A stretch of 64,000 bases of DNA from Haliotis asinina (lineage: Eukaryota > Mollusca > Gastropoda > Lepetellida > Haliotidae): assembly GCF_037392515.1 (NCBI RefSeq), contig NC_090283.1:12964501-13028500 (forward strand), given 5' to 3'. Each line of letters starts with the position of its first letter. The stretch's first letter is position 1. Below are positions 43,686 to 54,990 of this stretch, piece after piece. Position numbers and translations under genes: made by a program. The notes beneath the pieces are model-generated. The model saw only the letters and a list, made by a program, of their open reading frames with translations. It was not told the origin of the DNA and did not search any database.

Positions 43686-44149
43686 TAATCGCCAGCACAA
43701 AAAGTCAGCCATCTAGCCCCCCCCTACTTCCAACAGTGAATGAGCGGGTTAGGTGAATGCCTGTGTGTGCTGGTCACAAGCTGCCTGAATCTGAAGGTAT
43801 CGATTCGAATCCGGGACCCATCCCAAACCAAAATACTAGAATCTGTAAATTACTGAGAATCTGTAATCCTAAAGTTTACAGTTCTTACATCTGACCGCTT
43901 CGACATTGCATCGTGTATTCATTAATTAAGAACGAAAACCGACTATTTATGCAAGAGAGATGGAGTTCCCAAAAGACAAAATAGACTAGAATTAGTAATG
44001 ATTAGTTATATCATGTACATTCAGAAAACGAGCTGGCATAAAAAATGTTCAGTTTGACGTTACTGCTGGAGAACACTTGGCAGAGTGTTATTAACACCTG
44101 AATGAAGTTCCTGTGCTTGACTACAATTCCTCCTTCCGCAGCCCCGCCT

Positions 44150-44340
44150 CCCTACACACACGCACACACACACACACACACACACACGCACTCACACACA
44201 TACACACACAAACACACACATACACACACACACGCGCGCGCGCGCACGCACACACACATACACACACAAACACACACGCACTCACACAGACACTCACACA
44301 CACAGATACACACAAACACAAACACACACACACAAATAAA
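44150..44340. repeat. Compound (CA)n microsatellite
   Basis: CA-rich array with CG, CT and ATA interruptions, including a short (CG)n core, a potential Z-DNA former. Confidence 0.95.
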
Positions 44341-44706
44341 AATACAGATACAAAAAATACCAAACATTTTTTAGCATCAAAAATGCTGAAGTTAATCAAC
44401 TTGAACAATTAAGATCTGTTCCCACGGATTATAGTCGATGAATATTTGAGAGGTTAGAAGACGTATATTTCTAACCTGAGGACTTGCTGATACAACCTGA
44501 GATGTCGAACAACTGGCAGTCTAGACAGCGTACCTTGTGTACCCCACTGATAAGTGTAAATTGGCACGGCTCCTAAGGCCGAGAGCTATGATTGAACAAT
44601 GCCATATAGAAAAAGGTCAAATGTAACGTATGTCATGTTTGGAATTACACTTTTTTAGTAAAATAATAGTAATAGTAATTTTTGGTTGAGTCTCATCCTA
44701 AATCTT

Positions 44707-44808
44707 GCGTAGGACTTACTATTTCCTACGTAGCAGATACAAAATCCCACGTAGGAGATAGTAAGTCATACGTAGGAGATAGTAAGTCATACGTAGGAGA
44801 TAGCGATA
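44707..44808. repeat. 21 bp tandem repeat with an inverted copy
   Basis: Units of 'acgtaggagatagtaagtca' plus t start at 44749, 44770 and 44791. At 44707-44733 'gcgtaggacttactatttcc' reads as the inverted unit, so the transcript could form a hairpin. Confidence 0.8.
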
Positions 44809-44811
44809 GCG

Positions 44812-44894
44812 AACACAACACATGGAATGCACGTGCACAACACAGTAGCACAACACACGTGCATGGTTGTCAGGTTTTATTTTGACGGTTTTCA
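44812..44894. repeat. Dispersed repeat D, copy 2
   Basis: Related to 38870-38952 (see there); palindromic 'gcacgtgc' and 'cacgtgcatg' elements inside. Confidence 0.5.
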
Positions 44895-44984
44895 TAGGAA
44901 AGTACAAGTGGTGATACTTTCAAAACATTCACTATTATAATACAAACACATATATCACCTAATATTTTCACTAGTTAATTACAC

Positions 44985-45262
44985 CCGTGAAGGTCCAGGG
45001 TAGAATAGGCCTTCAGCCACCCATGCTGGCCATAAAAGGCGACTATGCTTGTCGTAAGAGGCGACTAACGGGATCGGGTGGTCAGACTCAGAGACTTGGT
45101 TGAAACGTCATTCGTTTCCAGTTGTGCATATCGATGCTCATGTTTTTGATCACTGGATTATCTGGTCCATGGTCGATTATTTACCCGCCACCGCCACATA
45201 GCTGGAATTATGCTGAATGAGGCGTAAAACTCACTCACTAGCTCACTCACTCACTCACTAGT
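44985..45262 (+). repeat. SINE family A copy, nearly complete
   Basis: Head 'gtgaaggtccagggtagaat' through 'cttgtcgtaagaggcgacta' and 'cactggattatctggtccat' to an ACTC tail with CTAG interruptions. Confidence 0.88.
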
Positions 45263-46290
45263 AAATTAAAAATGACGTTGCCCTACTCTTTTTAAGAGTA
45301 TATATAGATCTTGTTTTGAAACTCGTCTAAACTTACAGCACCAGAAAACGCCGGACAGTACATCTTAAATCTCGATTACCACAAGATTGTTAGAGACAAC
45401 GCTCATTGTGAAAACAGGTGAGCCGTTATGTGAACAAACACACGCATGCATCGAATCTCTCACCATTGGTGTTTCTATCATTATTTTTAAATCATCATGA
45501 GACAGAACTGTTCTTATACCAATGTTCTTTATAACGTCAAAATGACAACATATATTTTTCACGATTTTAAAGCAGTTACATAATCCCATCACCATTGTGG
45601 GTAATTGGGATTATTTTTATTAAATACCTCAATCCTTCCACACATTACCAGCCCATCTCGATTTTCATCCCCACCCACTGTTTGCTAACGACTTAGAAAC
45701 ACGTTTAGTGCCTTTAGACGAGAAAACGAGACAGCGACGAAACAATTCAAAATCGCTTTCTTGTCACTGTTTGTTCTTTCAGACATGAGAATGACAAACT
45801 GTAAAAACCACTGAAAAAAAGATCGTCATTTTCACTTCACTTGATAGTGGTAGCCATTTTCCCCGCGAAATGCCGTTTACCGCGGATGCAAAGGTACGGC
45901 ATTTCACTCCTTATACATTACCCCTAGGTTACTAATTGAGCCATATACTGAGAACTGGGTCTCAGAAGCTCAAGAAGATTCGCGGAAACTCCTCATGTCG
46001 GCTCTTTATTCCCACGGAAGCCGTAAAAGCGACGACCCGTGTCGGTCAAGATTTGTTTGTCAAGCACGCACTGGTATCGTGCGATATTGTGTAATGTATC
46101 TGACACAAAGAGGAAATTCCACAGCACAATCCCCGGGGAAACCCTACGCTCCATGTAAAAATGTAATCATGGCAACTATTGCAAACCGCAAGGAAGTGTC
46201 ACGTAAGTGCAGAATCAGAAAATCCCAAGCACTTCTGTTTAAAAAGAGTGATATAATGCATTCATTCAGCCAAGCACGCACAGGTGGGGG

Positions 46291-46441
46291 TAGAGGTCGG
46301 GGTGTATCACTTACTTTGTATATATAATTTTAGGGGGGTGCGGGACCATTGACACTGTCCATGGAGGTAGAGGTCGGGGTGTATCACTTACTTTGTATAT
46401 TAATTTTAGGGGTGTGCGGGACCATTGACACTGTCCATGCA
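46291..46441. repeat. 77 bp tandem duplication
   Basis: Two near-identical copies starting 'tagaggtcggggtgtatcac' at 46291 and 46368, each ending 'accattgacactgtccatg'. Few differences, therefore recent. Confidence 0.9.
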
Positions 46442-47767
46442 AGTCCATTAAAATCATCATCTCATAACCCATGATGATGGTGAAATATTGATCATTTTGT
46501 TTACACATTTCCCCATTATCTATAAACAAACGGGGATCGTTTACTAGACGTTGACAGAAATTATGCAGAAAGATGAAACATGAAACAGCTGCATTAGTAT
46601 CATTGTCCTGGTGAGGCTCACTATTCTTTTACATCCCCTTGTTTTGCACACTGTGATTATGATACTGATTAATGTGTTCACTCAATCAGTGTCATGCAGT
46701 ACATACATGTCTTACAATAGATAGTATCATTTTCACAGTGGCTCAGTTCGATTACAAGTTCCTAAACCTGCCGATACCTATATCAGACATTTAATGTACA
46801 GTCCATGTTGTTCTTGTGGATGTCAGTGTGAAAACGCCCTACACTCTTTTTTCATTTGGGATAACTATATTCAGATGTGAACTAATATCTATTTCAGATG
46901 TGAACTAATGTGTATTGTTATACTTAGGATTATAACGGACGGACACACGGAACTTAGGCACTGTGAAAACCAGAAAATAGTTGAATCCGTCCACGGTTTT
47001 ATCATCAAGACACAATGCTTTTAATTGACACCGAAAAATGCTGAACTTAACTTAACTTAACTTAACTTAAAGAAGATTGTTGGAAAGGCCAACCCCAACG
47101 TTTTCGAGATGACAAATTTTCGTTGGAGGAGCCACAAATTAATAAACTTAAAATGCTGTAACATAGTGCCGACCAGACACCACTCCCAAAGAAAAAGAAG
47201 TATCAAGATCTCCAGAGAGAATTGTTCACTCTGGAACACAGACTTACGGTTGACGTATGTTGTATTGCTTAAAGGTGGTATCTCATTGAATGAAATCTGC
47301 TTAAAATTATGCAATATGTGTAATATGAATTGTGACTCTATAGTGATATTAATACAGTAATTACTTAACAGTCAGAACTCAATTGTACATACAACAGAAT
47401 ATATATTCTTCTTGGTAGTAACTGGTGCAATATTTGATATATTGATATGTCGTATGATATGTTTTCAACTTGAGATTAATAGTGGTAACACCAAATACTA
47501 GTAAATTATATCATGAAATGTCACATATCAGTTTAGACCTATTTCATTTCTTTTCCACTTCAGTTTTCCTTTCCCACCTTATGCCTGTAAAATATAGAAT
47601 GGCTTTTGTTCTACTTGCAGGTAATGTCCCCCAAGCTCACTCCAATGTTTTTTAGAATTCCACTTCGTGGGAACTAACCCTTCTAAAAGCGATCGGTACT
47701 TCCATTGCAAATACAGTAATCTCATCTCCAGTATGTGACAGTTCACATAAGATATCTTTGTCTAACC

Positions 47768-48018
47768 ACGAAGCGACCCATGAAAGTCCCGGTATAGAAT
47801 AGGTAAAAGGCGACTATGCTTGTCGTAAGAGGTGACTAACAGGATCGGGTGGTCAGGATTGCTGACTTGGTTGGCACATGTCATTGGTTCCCAATCGATG
47901 CTCATGTAGTTGATCACTGGATTAACTGGTCCAGACTCAATTATTTAGAGATCGCCACCATATAGGTGAACTATTGTGGCGTAGAACTAAACTCACTAAC
48001 TCACTCACTCACTCACTG
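47768..48018 (+). repeat. SINE family A copy
   Basis: 'aggcgactatgcttgtcgta' type head (here 'aaaaggcgactatgcttgtc'), 'gtggtcaggattgctgactt', 'ttgatcactggattaactgg', then a shortened tail and ACTC array. Confidence 0.85.
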
Positions 48019-48157
48019 TAACCATGAAGCATTAATAACGGAATATTATTCCGGAACACATGACTTCTTGCTTGCTACAGCTGTATTCATTGGTCACATG
48101 GAAATGCTAAAATACAAAGAAACCAAGTATCGTAGGCAGAGCGAGTAAGTGAGCTGA

Positions 48158-48226
48158 GTTTTACACCAGATATAGGCTTCATGACGAGTAATCCTTTAAC
48201 CACCAGGTTAACGGCCGCTCACATAT
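48158..48226 (-). repeat. SINE family B fragment
   Basis: 'gctgagttttacaccaga' joins 'cctttaaccaccaggttaac': tail and A-box complement with an internal deletion. Confidence 0.5.
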
Positions 48227-48649
48227 GCTGCGAGTTATTTTGACTATTAAGACTCAGTGTATATTAGCGCATTTCGCCATAGCGACAAATTCAGCCTGAA
48301 TAAAGGGTGCAAGGTGTTAGACATGTGAATCCAACACTTTTGTTCTGATGGGTGAATCCCCTTTTCAATCTCATATTTTCATGTCCCCAATTTCCTCTCA
48401 TGTATTGATGCTGCACTCAGAGCAAATTTTCCACAGAGAACTTCCTTGTTGATGGGGTATAAAGGGGATAGTGTAGCGCAAGGTACATTCTCGTCACGGA
48501 CCTGGGCTCAAGACACACGCTACCCTACATCAAGTTGTACAGACAGCTGAGCGAAAACGGACGGGGTAGGCCGCCTCCTGGTATGCATGTTTTTTGTTTG
48601 TTTGTTTGTCAACACATTCAGATATATTCCGACTTGTTGAAGTCGTGAG

Positions 48650-48790
48650 TGAGTGTGGTTTTGCGCCGCTCTTAGCAATATTTCAGCAATAATCGAGGTG
48701 GGTTGTGGGGGTATGGTGGAGGTGGGGGATGGGGTGGGGTGGGGTGGTAGCTGAGTGGTTAAAGCGTTCCTCGTCACGAACATATTAATA
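48650..48790. repeat. Two SINE family B fragments, head to head, with GGGGT array
   Basis: Minus-strand tail 'ttttgcgccgctcttagcaa' (48659) is followed by a GGGGTGGGGT array and a plus-strand A-box 'ggtagctgagtggttaaagc' (48746). Confidence 0.55.
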
Positions 48791-49681
48791 ATGCCAGCTG
48801 TAAGTCTGTACACTAGGGTACTGTTTATGGTGTCCCTGCTCGAGTATTGCTACACTTGGTGTTAATGGCTTACGATCTACCCTACAGCGCACGTCAGCAA
48901 CAGGGCATAGTCCGTCTGGCCCCAAAGCGGTCAGACGAATTGCAGTCTAACTCGAAAACTAATAAACATAAAATACTTAATGAAAACATCATACCAAGTA
49001 CGTGAGGTTTTTGCAGCATTTGTGTCCTAAAACATACAAGCGTTTTCTTAGCAATCTATCATTACAATATTGACAAAGTTTGCTATTTGTTACAAGGAAG
49101 GAGTGCAGAGAATGGAACAGCCAGGTGTGCGAAACAGGATGGAGATGGTACAGCAAGGGTTAATGAATATAACACCTGGGTGTCCCTTTCTAAGTTTAGT
49201 AGTTTTCGAGATAGACTGCATTTCATCTGTCCGCTTTTCAGCTAAATGAGTTATAGCACGTGTCTCGCTGAGCTATGAAAATATATAACATATATTTAGT
49301 TCTATATACATGTAAATGAATCACAGAAAACCTGGGAAGAGTCCAGGCTTCGTGTATACTGCCTACCGTTACCATTTGCATACAAATATACATATGTGTC
49401 CTGGATGAAAATCCGGTTCTTGTAGCTGCTAAGACCAGCAATATATAACAACTATCTATCAATGAGCCATCTTCGACTCGCCAAGTTTACTGTCTGTTCT
49501 GTCTCGGCTAGATATCTTCTGAGAAGCTCCTTTCGACATTTCAGTTTGTTTGGGACGGACGTCCAGGGATGCATTCTAATCTGTACGTTCCACAGAAGTA
49601 TGATCTTGTAGTTGTTTGATCGGAATAATATTTAAATGTATGCTATTTCAACGTTATTTCAGCCCACCGGTTACTCCGACG

Positions 49682-50411
49682 ATGGCACTCACAAGCATGC
49701 TGATTTGCTTCCTCTTGATGCTCATTTTGACCTTGACCTTGACCATGGAATCAGGGCCGTCATCAGCACGTGATGGGGACTCACACGGAGGGGACACCTA
49801 TATGGAAGATCAAGTACTTCGGAGAATGAAAAGAGCACGTTTTGGAATGAGAACACCCAGTTTTCATTTTAAACCAATCGAGGTCAAGCCACCGCGTAAA
49901 CTGACTATCGACGAATCGCCGAGACTCAGGACAGATTCTGACAGTGATGATGTGCGGAGTCACAGACACAGTCACAGTCACGACTCGCGACGACAGAATG
50001 ATGCCAACACTGACATCGACGACGCCAACGACCCACATAACGACAAACCAATGTACAGAGAGACAAGGGAGCAGGTAGATGGATTTACCGCCAAGATTAA
50101 TCACCCGAAAAAGCACGTGTTTAGGCAGAAGTTCCGAGAGGCGATGAAGAGAGCTTACGAGGGATCCGCATCTGCTCGCAATAAACTCAAGAAAACTGCT
50201 AAACTTCTTTTGGAGTATGGTCCAGACTTCTTTGATCTTGGGAGCTCCATCATGGAGATGGTCATGGTGGCAGAGGAGTTGCAGGCGTCACTCCAGCCGC
50301 AGGCGGAACCCACACACAGCACTGCACGGGACCAGTATGAAGCAGTCGACAGCGCGGCAGACGACAATCTGGTTCTCCTTTTACAGGCGATGCTGCAGCA
50401 GCATAGTTCAG
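49682..50411 (+). CDS. Secreted protein, coding exon with signal peptide
   Basis: Main exon, residues 1-243. No N-glycosylation site stands out; the mature part is highly charged. Codon use looks like ordinary host coding DNA and the frame is uninterrupted. Confidence 0.75.
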
Positions 50412-50964
50412 GTATTAAGTTGGAAAAATAGTCCACTGCATGACCATTAGTGAATTAATTTGAACTAGGACAACCTCAAACTCTAAAAAATATATTCACA
50501 GGGTGTAGGAATATGCGGAATCAAACGGGATGTGCTTATAGATACAGGATTCACTAGCTTGTTTGAATGTGTGAATGTATTGTCTAGCTCAATGTGTCCT
50601 ATGTTTAAATGATAGTTCTTTATACGAACTCCAGTGAAACGTGCATTTGTGTTTGTTGCTAATACCGGTATCGCCAACAATGTTTCAGGTATATAACGGT
50701 AGCGTGAACGCTCTTCAGTCAGTCATACATAACCCATAAACAAGAACAGAATCTGCTATCTGCTTATTTGATGATGCCCCATTAGAGAGATTAGTCATTA
50801 TAATTACCCCATCACCGCTGCAGGATCGTGCATACCTTCTTTAACCTATTTCAGTGCAATACTGTTTGACTGTTTCAGGTTCAGGATCGGATCTCCATGG
50901 CAACGGAATCTTCCCTGGAAACGTTGTCGTAATTGTTGCAGTGCACGCCCTGGTTTACGTGTAG
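49682..50964 (+). CDS. Unrecognised secreted, possibly GPI-anchored protein
   Basis: Two coding exons, 49682-50411 and 50879-50964 (donor 'ttcag|gtatta', acceptor 'gactgtttcag', phase 1), give 271 residues. The ATG lies 20 bases after an acceptor 'cgttatttcag', so a non-coding exon probably precedes. MALTSMLICFLLMLILTLTL is a clear signal peptide. Then comes a dibasic RRMKRARFG site near residue 49, an acidic, Ser- and His-rich stretch (SHRHSHSHDSRR), a basic helical region (KFREAMKRAY, KLKKTAKLLL), a GPDFFDLGSSIMEMV helix and a short hydrophobic end (VVVIVAVHALVYV) after Gly/Ser/Asn residues, as in GPI signals. No family recognised. Without the second exon the frame stops at 50431 after KLEK. 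Confidence 0.7.
50879..50964 (+). CDS. Secreted protein, C-terminal exon
   Basis: Encodes SGSDLHGNGIFPGN followed by the hydrophobic end and TAG. The phase matches the donor at 50411. Its short size and hydrophobic tail are typical of exons carrying a GPI attachment signal; this is inference. Confidence 0.55.
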
Positions 50965-51416
50965 AAACACTCACCCGTACTTATTTGAAATGTGAGTTCA
51001 GAAGTGAAAAATTCGAACTTTCTATGTGTCAATTCGTGACAAAATAATATGTTCTTGAGCAGTATAGAAAGAAATATTATCTGCTTGAATACAATTATAT
51101 TTTGAAATTTCTCCATGTCTGTTCTATTAAGACTTACAATGATAACAATTCCACACAACCAATGAGAACTCTTGCCTGCATCAAGTCTGTGAGAACAATT
51201 GGCTCTGTAAGAAAAATTGCAAGAGTTGTGTCCCCTAGGATTGCCAGGAACCCGAAATCGTGGGTTGTCATGCCATTACAGCACCTAATAATCTGACACG
51301 TTTTGATAAGATGTGAAAAGGTGCTTACTCAATTCTAGATTTGTTTAGATTTTGATTGCTCTGTTATGAATCTGAGAAGTCCAGTAACAGATTCCTGGGC
51401 CATCTGAGAGTGTGTG

Positions 51417-51572
51417 GAGAGTGAGTGAGTGCGTGAGTGCGTGAGTGCGTGAGTGCGTGAGTGAGTCTTACGCCACTTTTAGCAATATTCACGCAGTATC
51501 ACGGCGGAGGACACCAGGAATGGGCTTCATACATTGTATCCATTAGGAGAATCGAACCTGGGTCTTGAACAC
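51417..51572 (-). repeat. SINE family B copy with (GAGTGCGT)n tail
   Basis: Reverse copy: tail array, 'cttacgccacttttagcaat', 'gacaccaggaatgggcttca' and B-box complement 'gagaatcgaacctgg'. The A-box half is missing. Confidence 0.75.
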
Positions 51573-51809
51573 CGAGATACAACTGAAAGATGTCATTCAC
51601 CATTGCGTTGTCTCCACACCTGCTGATTTCGCTGATTGTGTATCAGGTACACTGAGACATTGGGTATTCCCATACTGGTTTGACTGATCCAGATACAAGC
51701 CGTGAGAGGGATGGAGTTCTGGCAGTAAAACAACACTCATTCATTTTGGGAATTTGCATTGCCATTACTTTTGTTCTAAACACAATTCGCCCCTAAGTGA
51801 ATAGTAAAG

Positions 51810-52092
51810 TGTGTTAGTGTGTGAGTGAGTGTGCGAGAGGGTTAGTGAGTGTGTGTGAGAGAGGGTGAGTGAGTGAGTGTGTGAGTGTGTAAGTGAGTGT
51901 GTGAGAGGGTGACTGAGTGAGTGTATGAGAAGGTGGGTGTGTGAGTGAGTGGGTGTGAGTGAGAGTGAGTGAGTGACAAAGAGGGTGAGTGAGTTTGTGA
52001 GAGAGTAGGTGAGTGAGTGAGTGAGTGGGTGTCTGAGAGGGTGAGTGACTGTGTGAGAGAGTGAGTGTGTGAGAGGGTGAGTGAGTGAGTGT
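51810..52092. repeat. GTGA/GTGT-rich low-complexity array
   Basis: Irregular mixture of 'gtgagtga', 'gtgtgtga' and 'gagagggtga' over 280 bases; possibly an overgrown SINE tail. Gives spurious Ser/His/Thr/Leu ORFs on the minus strand. Confidence 0.9.
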
Positions 52093-52805
52093 CAGATCGT
52101 GGTGCATGGTTGTTTGTTTGTACACGTGCGTTGGTACATTGTGTTTTACGCTTTAACAATATTTGTAATTATTATCGCTACTGCTGGCAAAATAAACGCT
52201 CAATACATTGTACCATTTGGTAAATGTTTAATCAAATGGTTACCCCAGCATTCCTTCCCCTAAAGAAAGAACAAAATGCATCCCTACTCTGGCACATGAT
52301 TGTGCCAAATGGGAACCATTCTGCTAAAAATGGTAGACGTTATCTTGAACTATTAAACAGTCACCTGGCTATTATGTTACGTGTTTCGTTGTTTCGTGAA
52401 GCGAAATGGAAGTGGCTGCTGGTACGTGCCGACTCATGGTTGATAGGGAGGTGTGGTTTTAGGGAGACCTTGGGACTTAATGGCCTACATGCTTCCAACA
52501 CTTAACAAACTGTTGCATTTTTGTTCAGCTGAATTTCGTCTTACTCGTTTTAACCTCTTTAACAATCACAAGCTAATTTCATCGCCAAATGGAATTGTTT
52601 AGTTAAGCTAAAAGAAACGACAACACTTTTTTATATTAAGTTGAAGATAGATGTATACACACATCGAAGTTGTACACATTTACAAGTTATCTCCCTTACT
52701 GAGAGCAGTTTGACAGCTGATACATGCTGGACCAGAACTACACAGTATTATATATAAATGTCCACTGGTTATGACTATGTCAAATGTTTTGGTATTAATG
52801 TCAGA

Positions 52806-52872
52806 GAGTGAGTGACCGAGTTTAGTTGTAGATCCCACTCAGCAATATCTGGTGATTCAACACCATGCGCAT
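52806..52872 (-). repeat. SINE family A tail fragment
   Basis: 'agtgagtgaccgagtttagt', 'cccactcagcaatatctggt' on plus represent the reversed tail. Confidence 0.5.
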
Positions 52873-54270
52873 GGATCTACGCAACTGGGATAAAATGATA
52901 TGTGTCGCCCAAGTCACAGTGACTGTATTCCACAGTGAGAGAAACGAACGGAATGTTTTTTTCAGTTCTGCTCAGGAAAATAGTACTACCACAAATTTCA
53001 GTAGAAGCCAAATTGTTGCCAAACAATATTCTTTTCAGAAAGCCGAAACTACCAAAAAGCAGCAACACTACTGTAACGCTACACACAACATCGTTAAGTC
53101 AGGTTCTCTCGGGTTTTCTTCCAAAGCAATGACAGAACTCTCAAGGCGATTTCTTGAGTAGGAACTATTTATTAGTTACAGGAATTTTTGTTTTCTACGT
53201 TGCAAGACAGTCCACGCGAGTCCCCAGGCCAGTACACCGAGGCCATGCACTGGTCCGATTGCTGAGAAGCTCCCTTATGCTCTGTCCATCGCCTGGGGTG
53301 CTTTTATACCCATTCCCCAGCATCCGGGTCACGTATCAGCCAGTGGTCAATAGAAGGACTAGTGTCATCCTGTCTACCACCGTTGACGTTTGATGGTGAT
53401 CAACATGCGATAACAAGTTGTTAATAATTATTGGCGTTACATATCAGCTAGTGTCATCCTGTCCACCACTGTCGATGATTGGTCATAACCAACATGCGAT
53501 ACCAAGTAGTTAACTGGAGTTGCATATCGACTAGTTTCATCCCGTCCATCACTGTCGATGACTGTTGGAATGATCCTGGCACGGATCCTTATAGTCTATG
53601 TATCGTCCGGTGAATCGTCAGTAGTTGTTCCTTTGCGTTGTGTCTTCATTGATATATTCCAGCTGGATGGTATCTACCTGCACCTAGCTTTATAAGATTC
53701 GCTGTGTCTGCCCAGCATCCAGGCCCGGATACAAAGATCGTACCTTGGGATGCCGTTTCCCAGTCCTTCCGTCGTTCCTCCCGCCAGCAATGGTGCAGAG
53801 GGTAACCGCTCTCTTGGCACCATCTCTAGGTCCGGATCGGATCGGGGGTGTCTACCAAATCTGAACTTTTTGGCGAACCAGGGTCTATACACTAGACCTA
53901 GTGTAATCATGGTACCGATTATCAGTGTAACCACTATGCCGAGTTGAAGAGTATTATGAGAGCCGCATGTTTCTGGTTTCCCGTTTCAATATTCCCATCC
54001 CAGTTCCGTACGAGTGACAGTTCTTTAAAAAGGCGTTTCATAGGTATAGATCGTATATCACTATACTAATAACATCAGGTAGTGTAATGCCGATTCATTC
54101 ACTAACTAAAACTACCTACAACATTGACCATTACCAGAACGTGGATACAATGAGTAACTATAAAATACCATATGAAACAACCCCAAGACAACTATATAAA
54201 ATGATCCGTAACCCTGCCACTGTGTAGCCTTATAGCAGCTTGGGTACTGCTCTGAGTAATGCTTAGACCG

Positions 54271-54711
54271 ATTCCTTTGTTTGGGTCGGTTTCACGTTAC
54301 AGTGTCATTGTCCATTTGGGAGTGATAATTCTCTACCGGGTCCTCAGGATCACTGGATTCTCTCAATCGGAAACAACACTCGTGTCCATGGGCTTCTGCT
54401 TCATGCGTTTTGCTATTTCTGCAAGTGGAATGTTGTTGTCTTCATCATCTGAATCAGGTCTCCCCTGTAGGTATCTCCTAACTATAAGTTGAGATCCTGC
54501 AGTCACGTGCTTCGTGACCTACTCGACTGCAATTCTGGCAACGTGGACAGGGTCGGAAGTGATCAACTTCCATAAGTTCAACTTGCCTGTCATGAGTTTC
54601 ACTGGAACTACCCTTACCTACACATAGAGCGAACCTAGCCCTAAGGTTCTGTTCATTTGTGGCGGCTGTCGCTGAATTGGGCGGATATTCGCGCATAACC
54701 TTCATTTTCAT
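54271..54711 (-). mobile_element. Possible retroelement fossil with gag-like zinc knuckle
   Basis: The minus strand encodes CQNCSRVGHEARDC, a C-x2-C-x4-H-x4-C zinc knuckle as in Gag proteins of LTR-type elements, and nearby an acidic stretch RPDSDDEDNNIPLAEIAKRM. No reverse transcriptase, integrase or LTR pair was recognised. If it is an element it is a short, clearly broken and old fragment. It could equally be a decayed host CCHC protein. Confidence 0.3.
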
Positions 54712-54879
54712 TGGTCATGACCCAACCCGTCTATGGAAAATCCCACCAACCGACGTTCAATGGCAACACCGTTGTCACCATCTTGCCTAAACCCCATGTA
54801 AATATATTTGATTCATCTAATTTCCATAATTTAGGCGCAAAATCAAAGTCTAATCGATAAAGCAAATACACAACGAGAT

Positions 54880-54990
54880 TGTCCAATTGGGCAGTTTTCC
54901 GTGTACGGTATGTGTATCGTGCCTGAATACCCTGCAACATAGTTTCCATGGTAACACATGGCTTTGTTTCTGTACTCGGCACAATGAACA
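54880..54990 (-). pseudogene. Degenerate duplicate of the SPRY-gene first exon
   Basis: On the minus strand AEYRNKAMCYHGNYVAGYSG matches, with two changes, the first coding exon at 59009-58901 (AEYRNKALCYHGNYVAGNSG). Similarity ends after GTIH; the donor seen in the good copy is not preserved here and no second exon follows downstream. An in-frame ATG (MSNVHC) lies just upstream. A partial tandem duplicate, probably dead. Confidence 0.7.

Larger units (their letters stand above)
40570..49660. other. Intergenic region downstream of chitin synthase
   Basis: Nine kilobases without a gene that I can support. It contains the chitin synthase 3' UTR (length unknown), a MITE-like hairpin, a LINE with flanking direct repeats, SINE copies and simple repeats, each listed. 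Stretches 45.3-46.2, 46.5-47.7 and 48.9-49.6 kb show nothing recognisable beyond a short CTTAA array at about 47.05 kb. Confidence 0.65.
50965..54477. other. Intergenic region
   Basis: No supported gene. Contains a SINE family B copy (51.4 kb), a GTGA-rich array (51.8-52.1 kb) and a SINE A fragment (52.8 kb). The segment 52.1-52.8 kb shows nothing. From 53.2 to 54.0 kb is GC-richer DNA with a diverged repeated phrase ('tagtgtcatcctgtc' at 53.36 and 53.45 kb), possibly part of an old mobile element. Confidence 0.6.

Noticed and set aside
44102-44412. ORFs rich in Thr/His or Cys/Val on both strands
   Set aside because: Translations of a (CA)n array. The same holds at 8569-8888, 12542-12811 and 51814-52159.
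45995-46327. 110-codon ATG ORF (MSALYSHGSRKSDDPCRSRF)
   Set aside because: Runs into a tandem duplication at its 3' end, no recognised domain, no exon signals. Not supported as a gene.
49616-49681. Longer N-terminus for the secreted protein, using an upstream start
   Set aside because: The upstream frame crosses an acceptor ('ttatttcag' at 49662), begins with a non-ATG codon and would bury the signal peptide.
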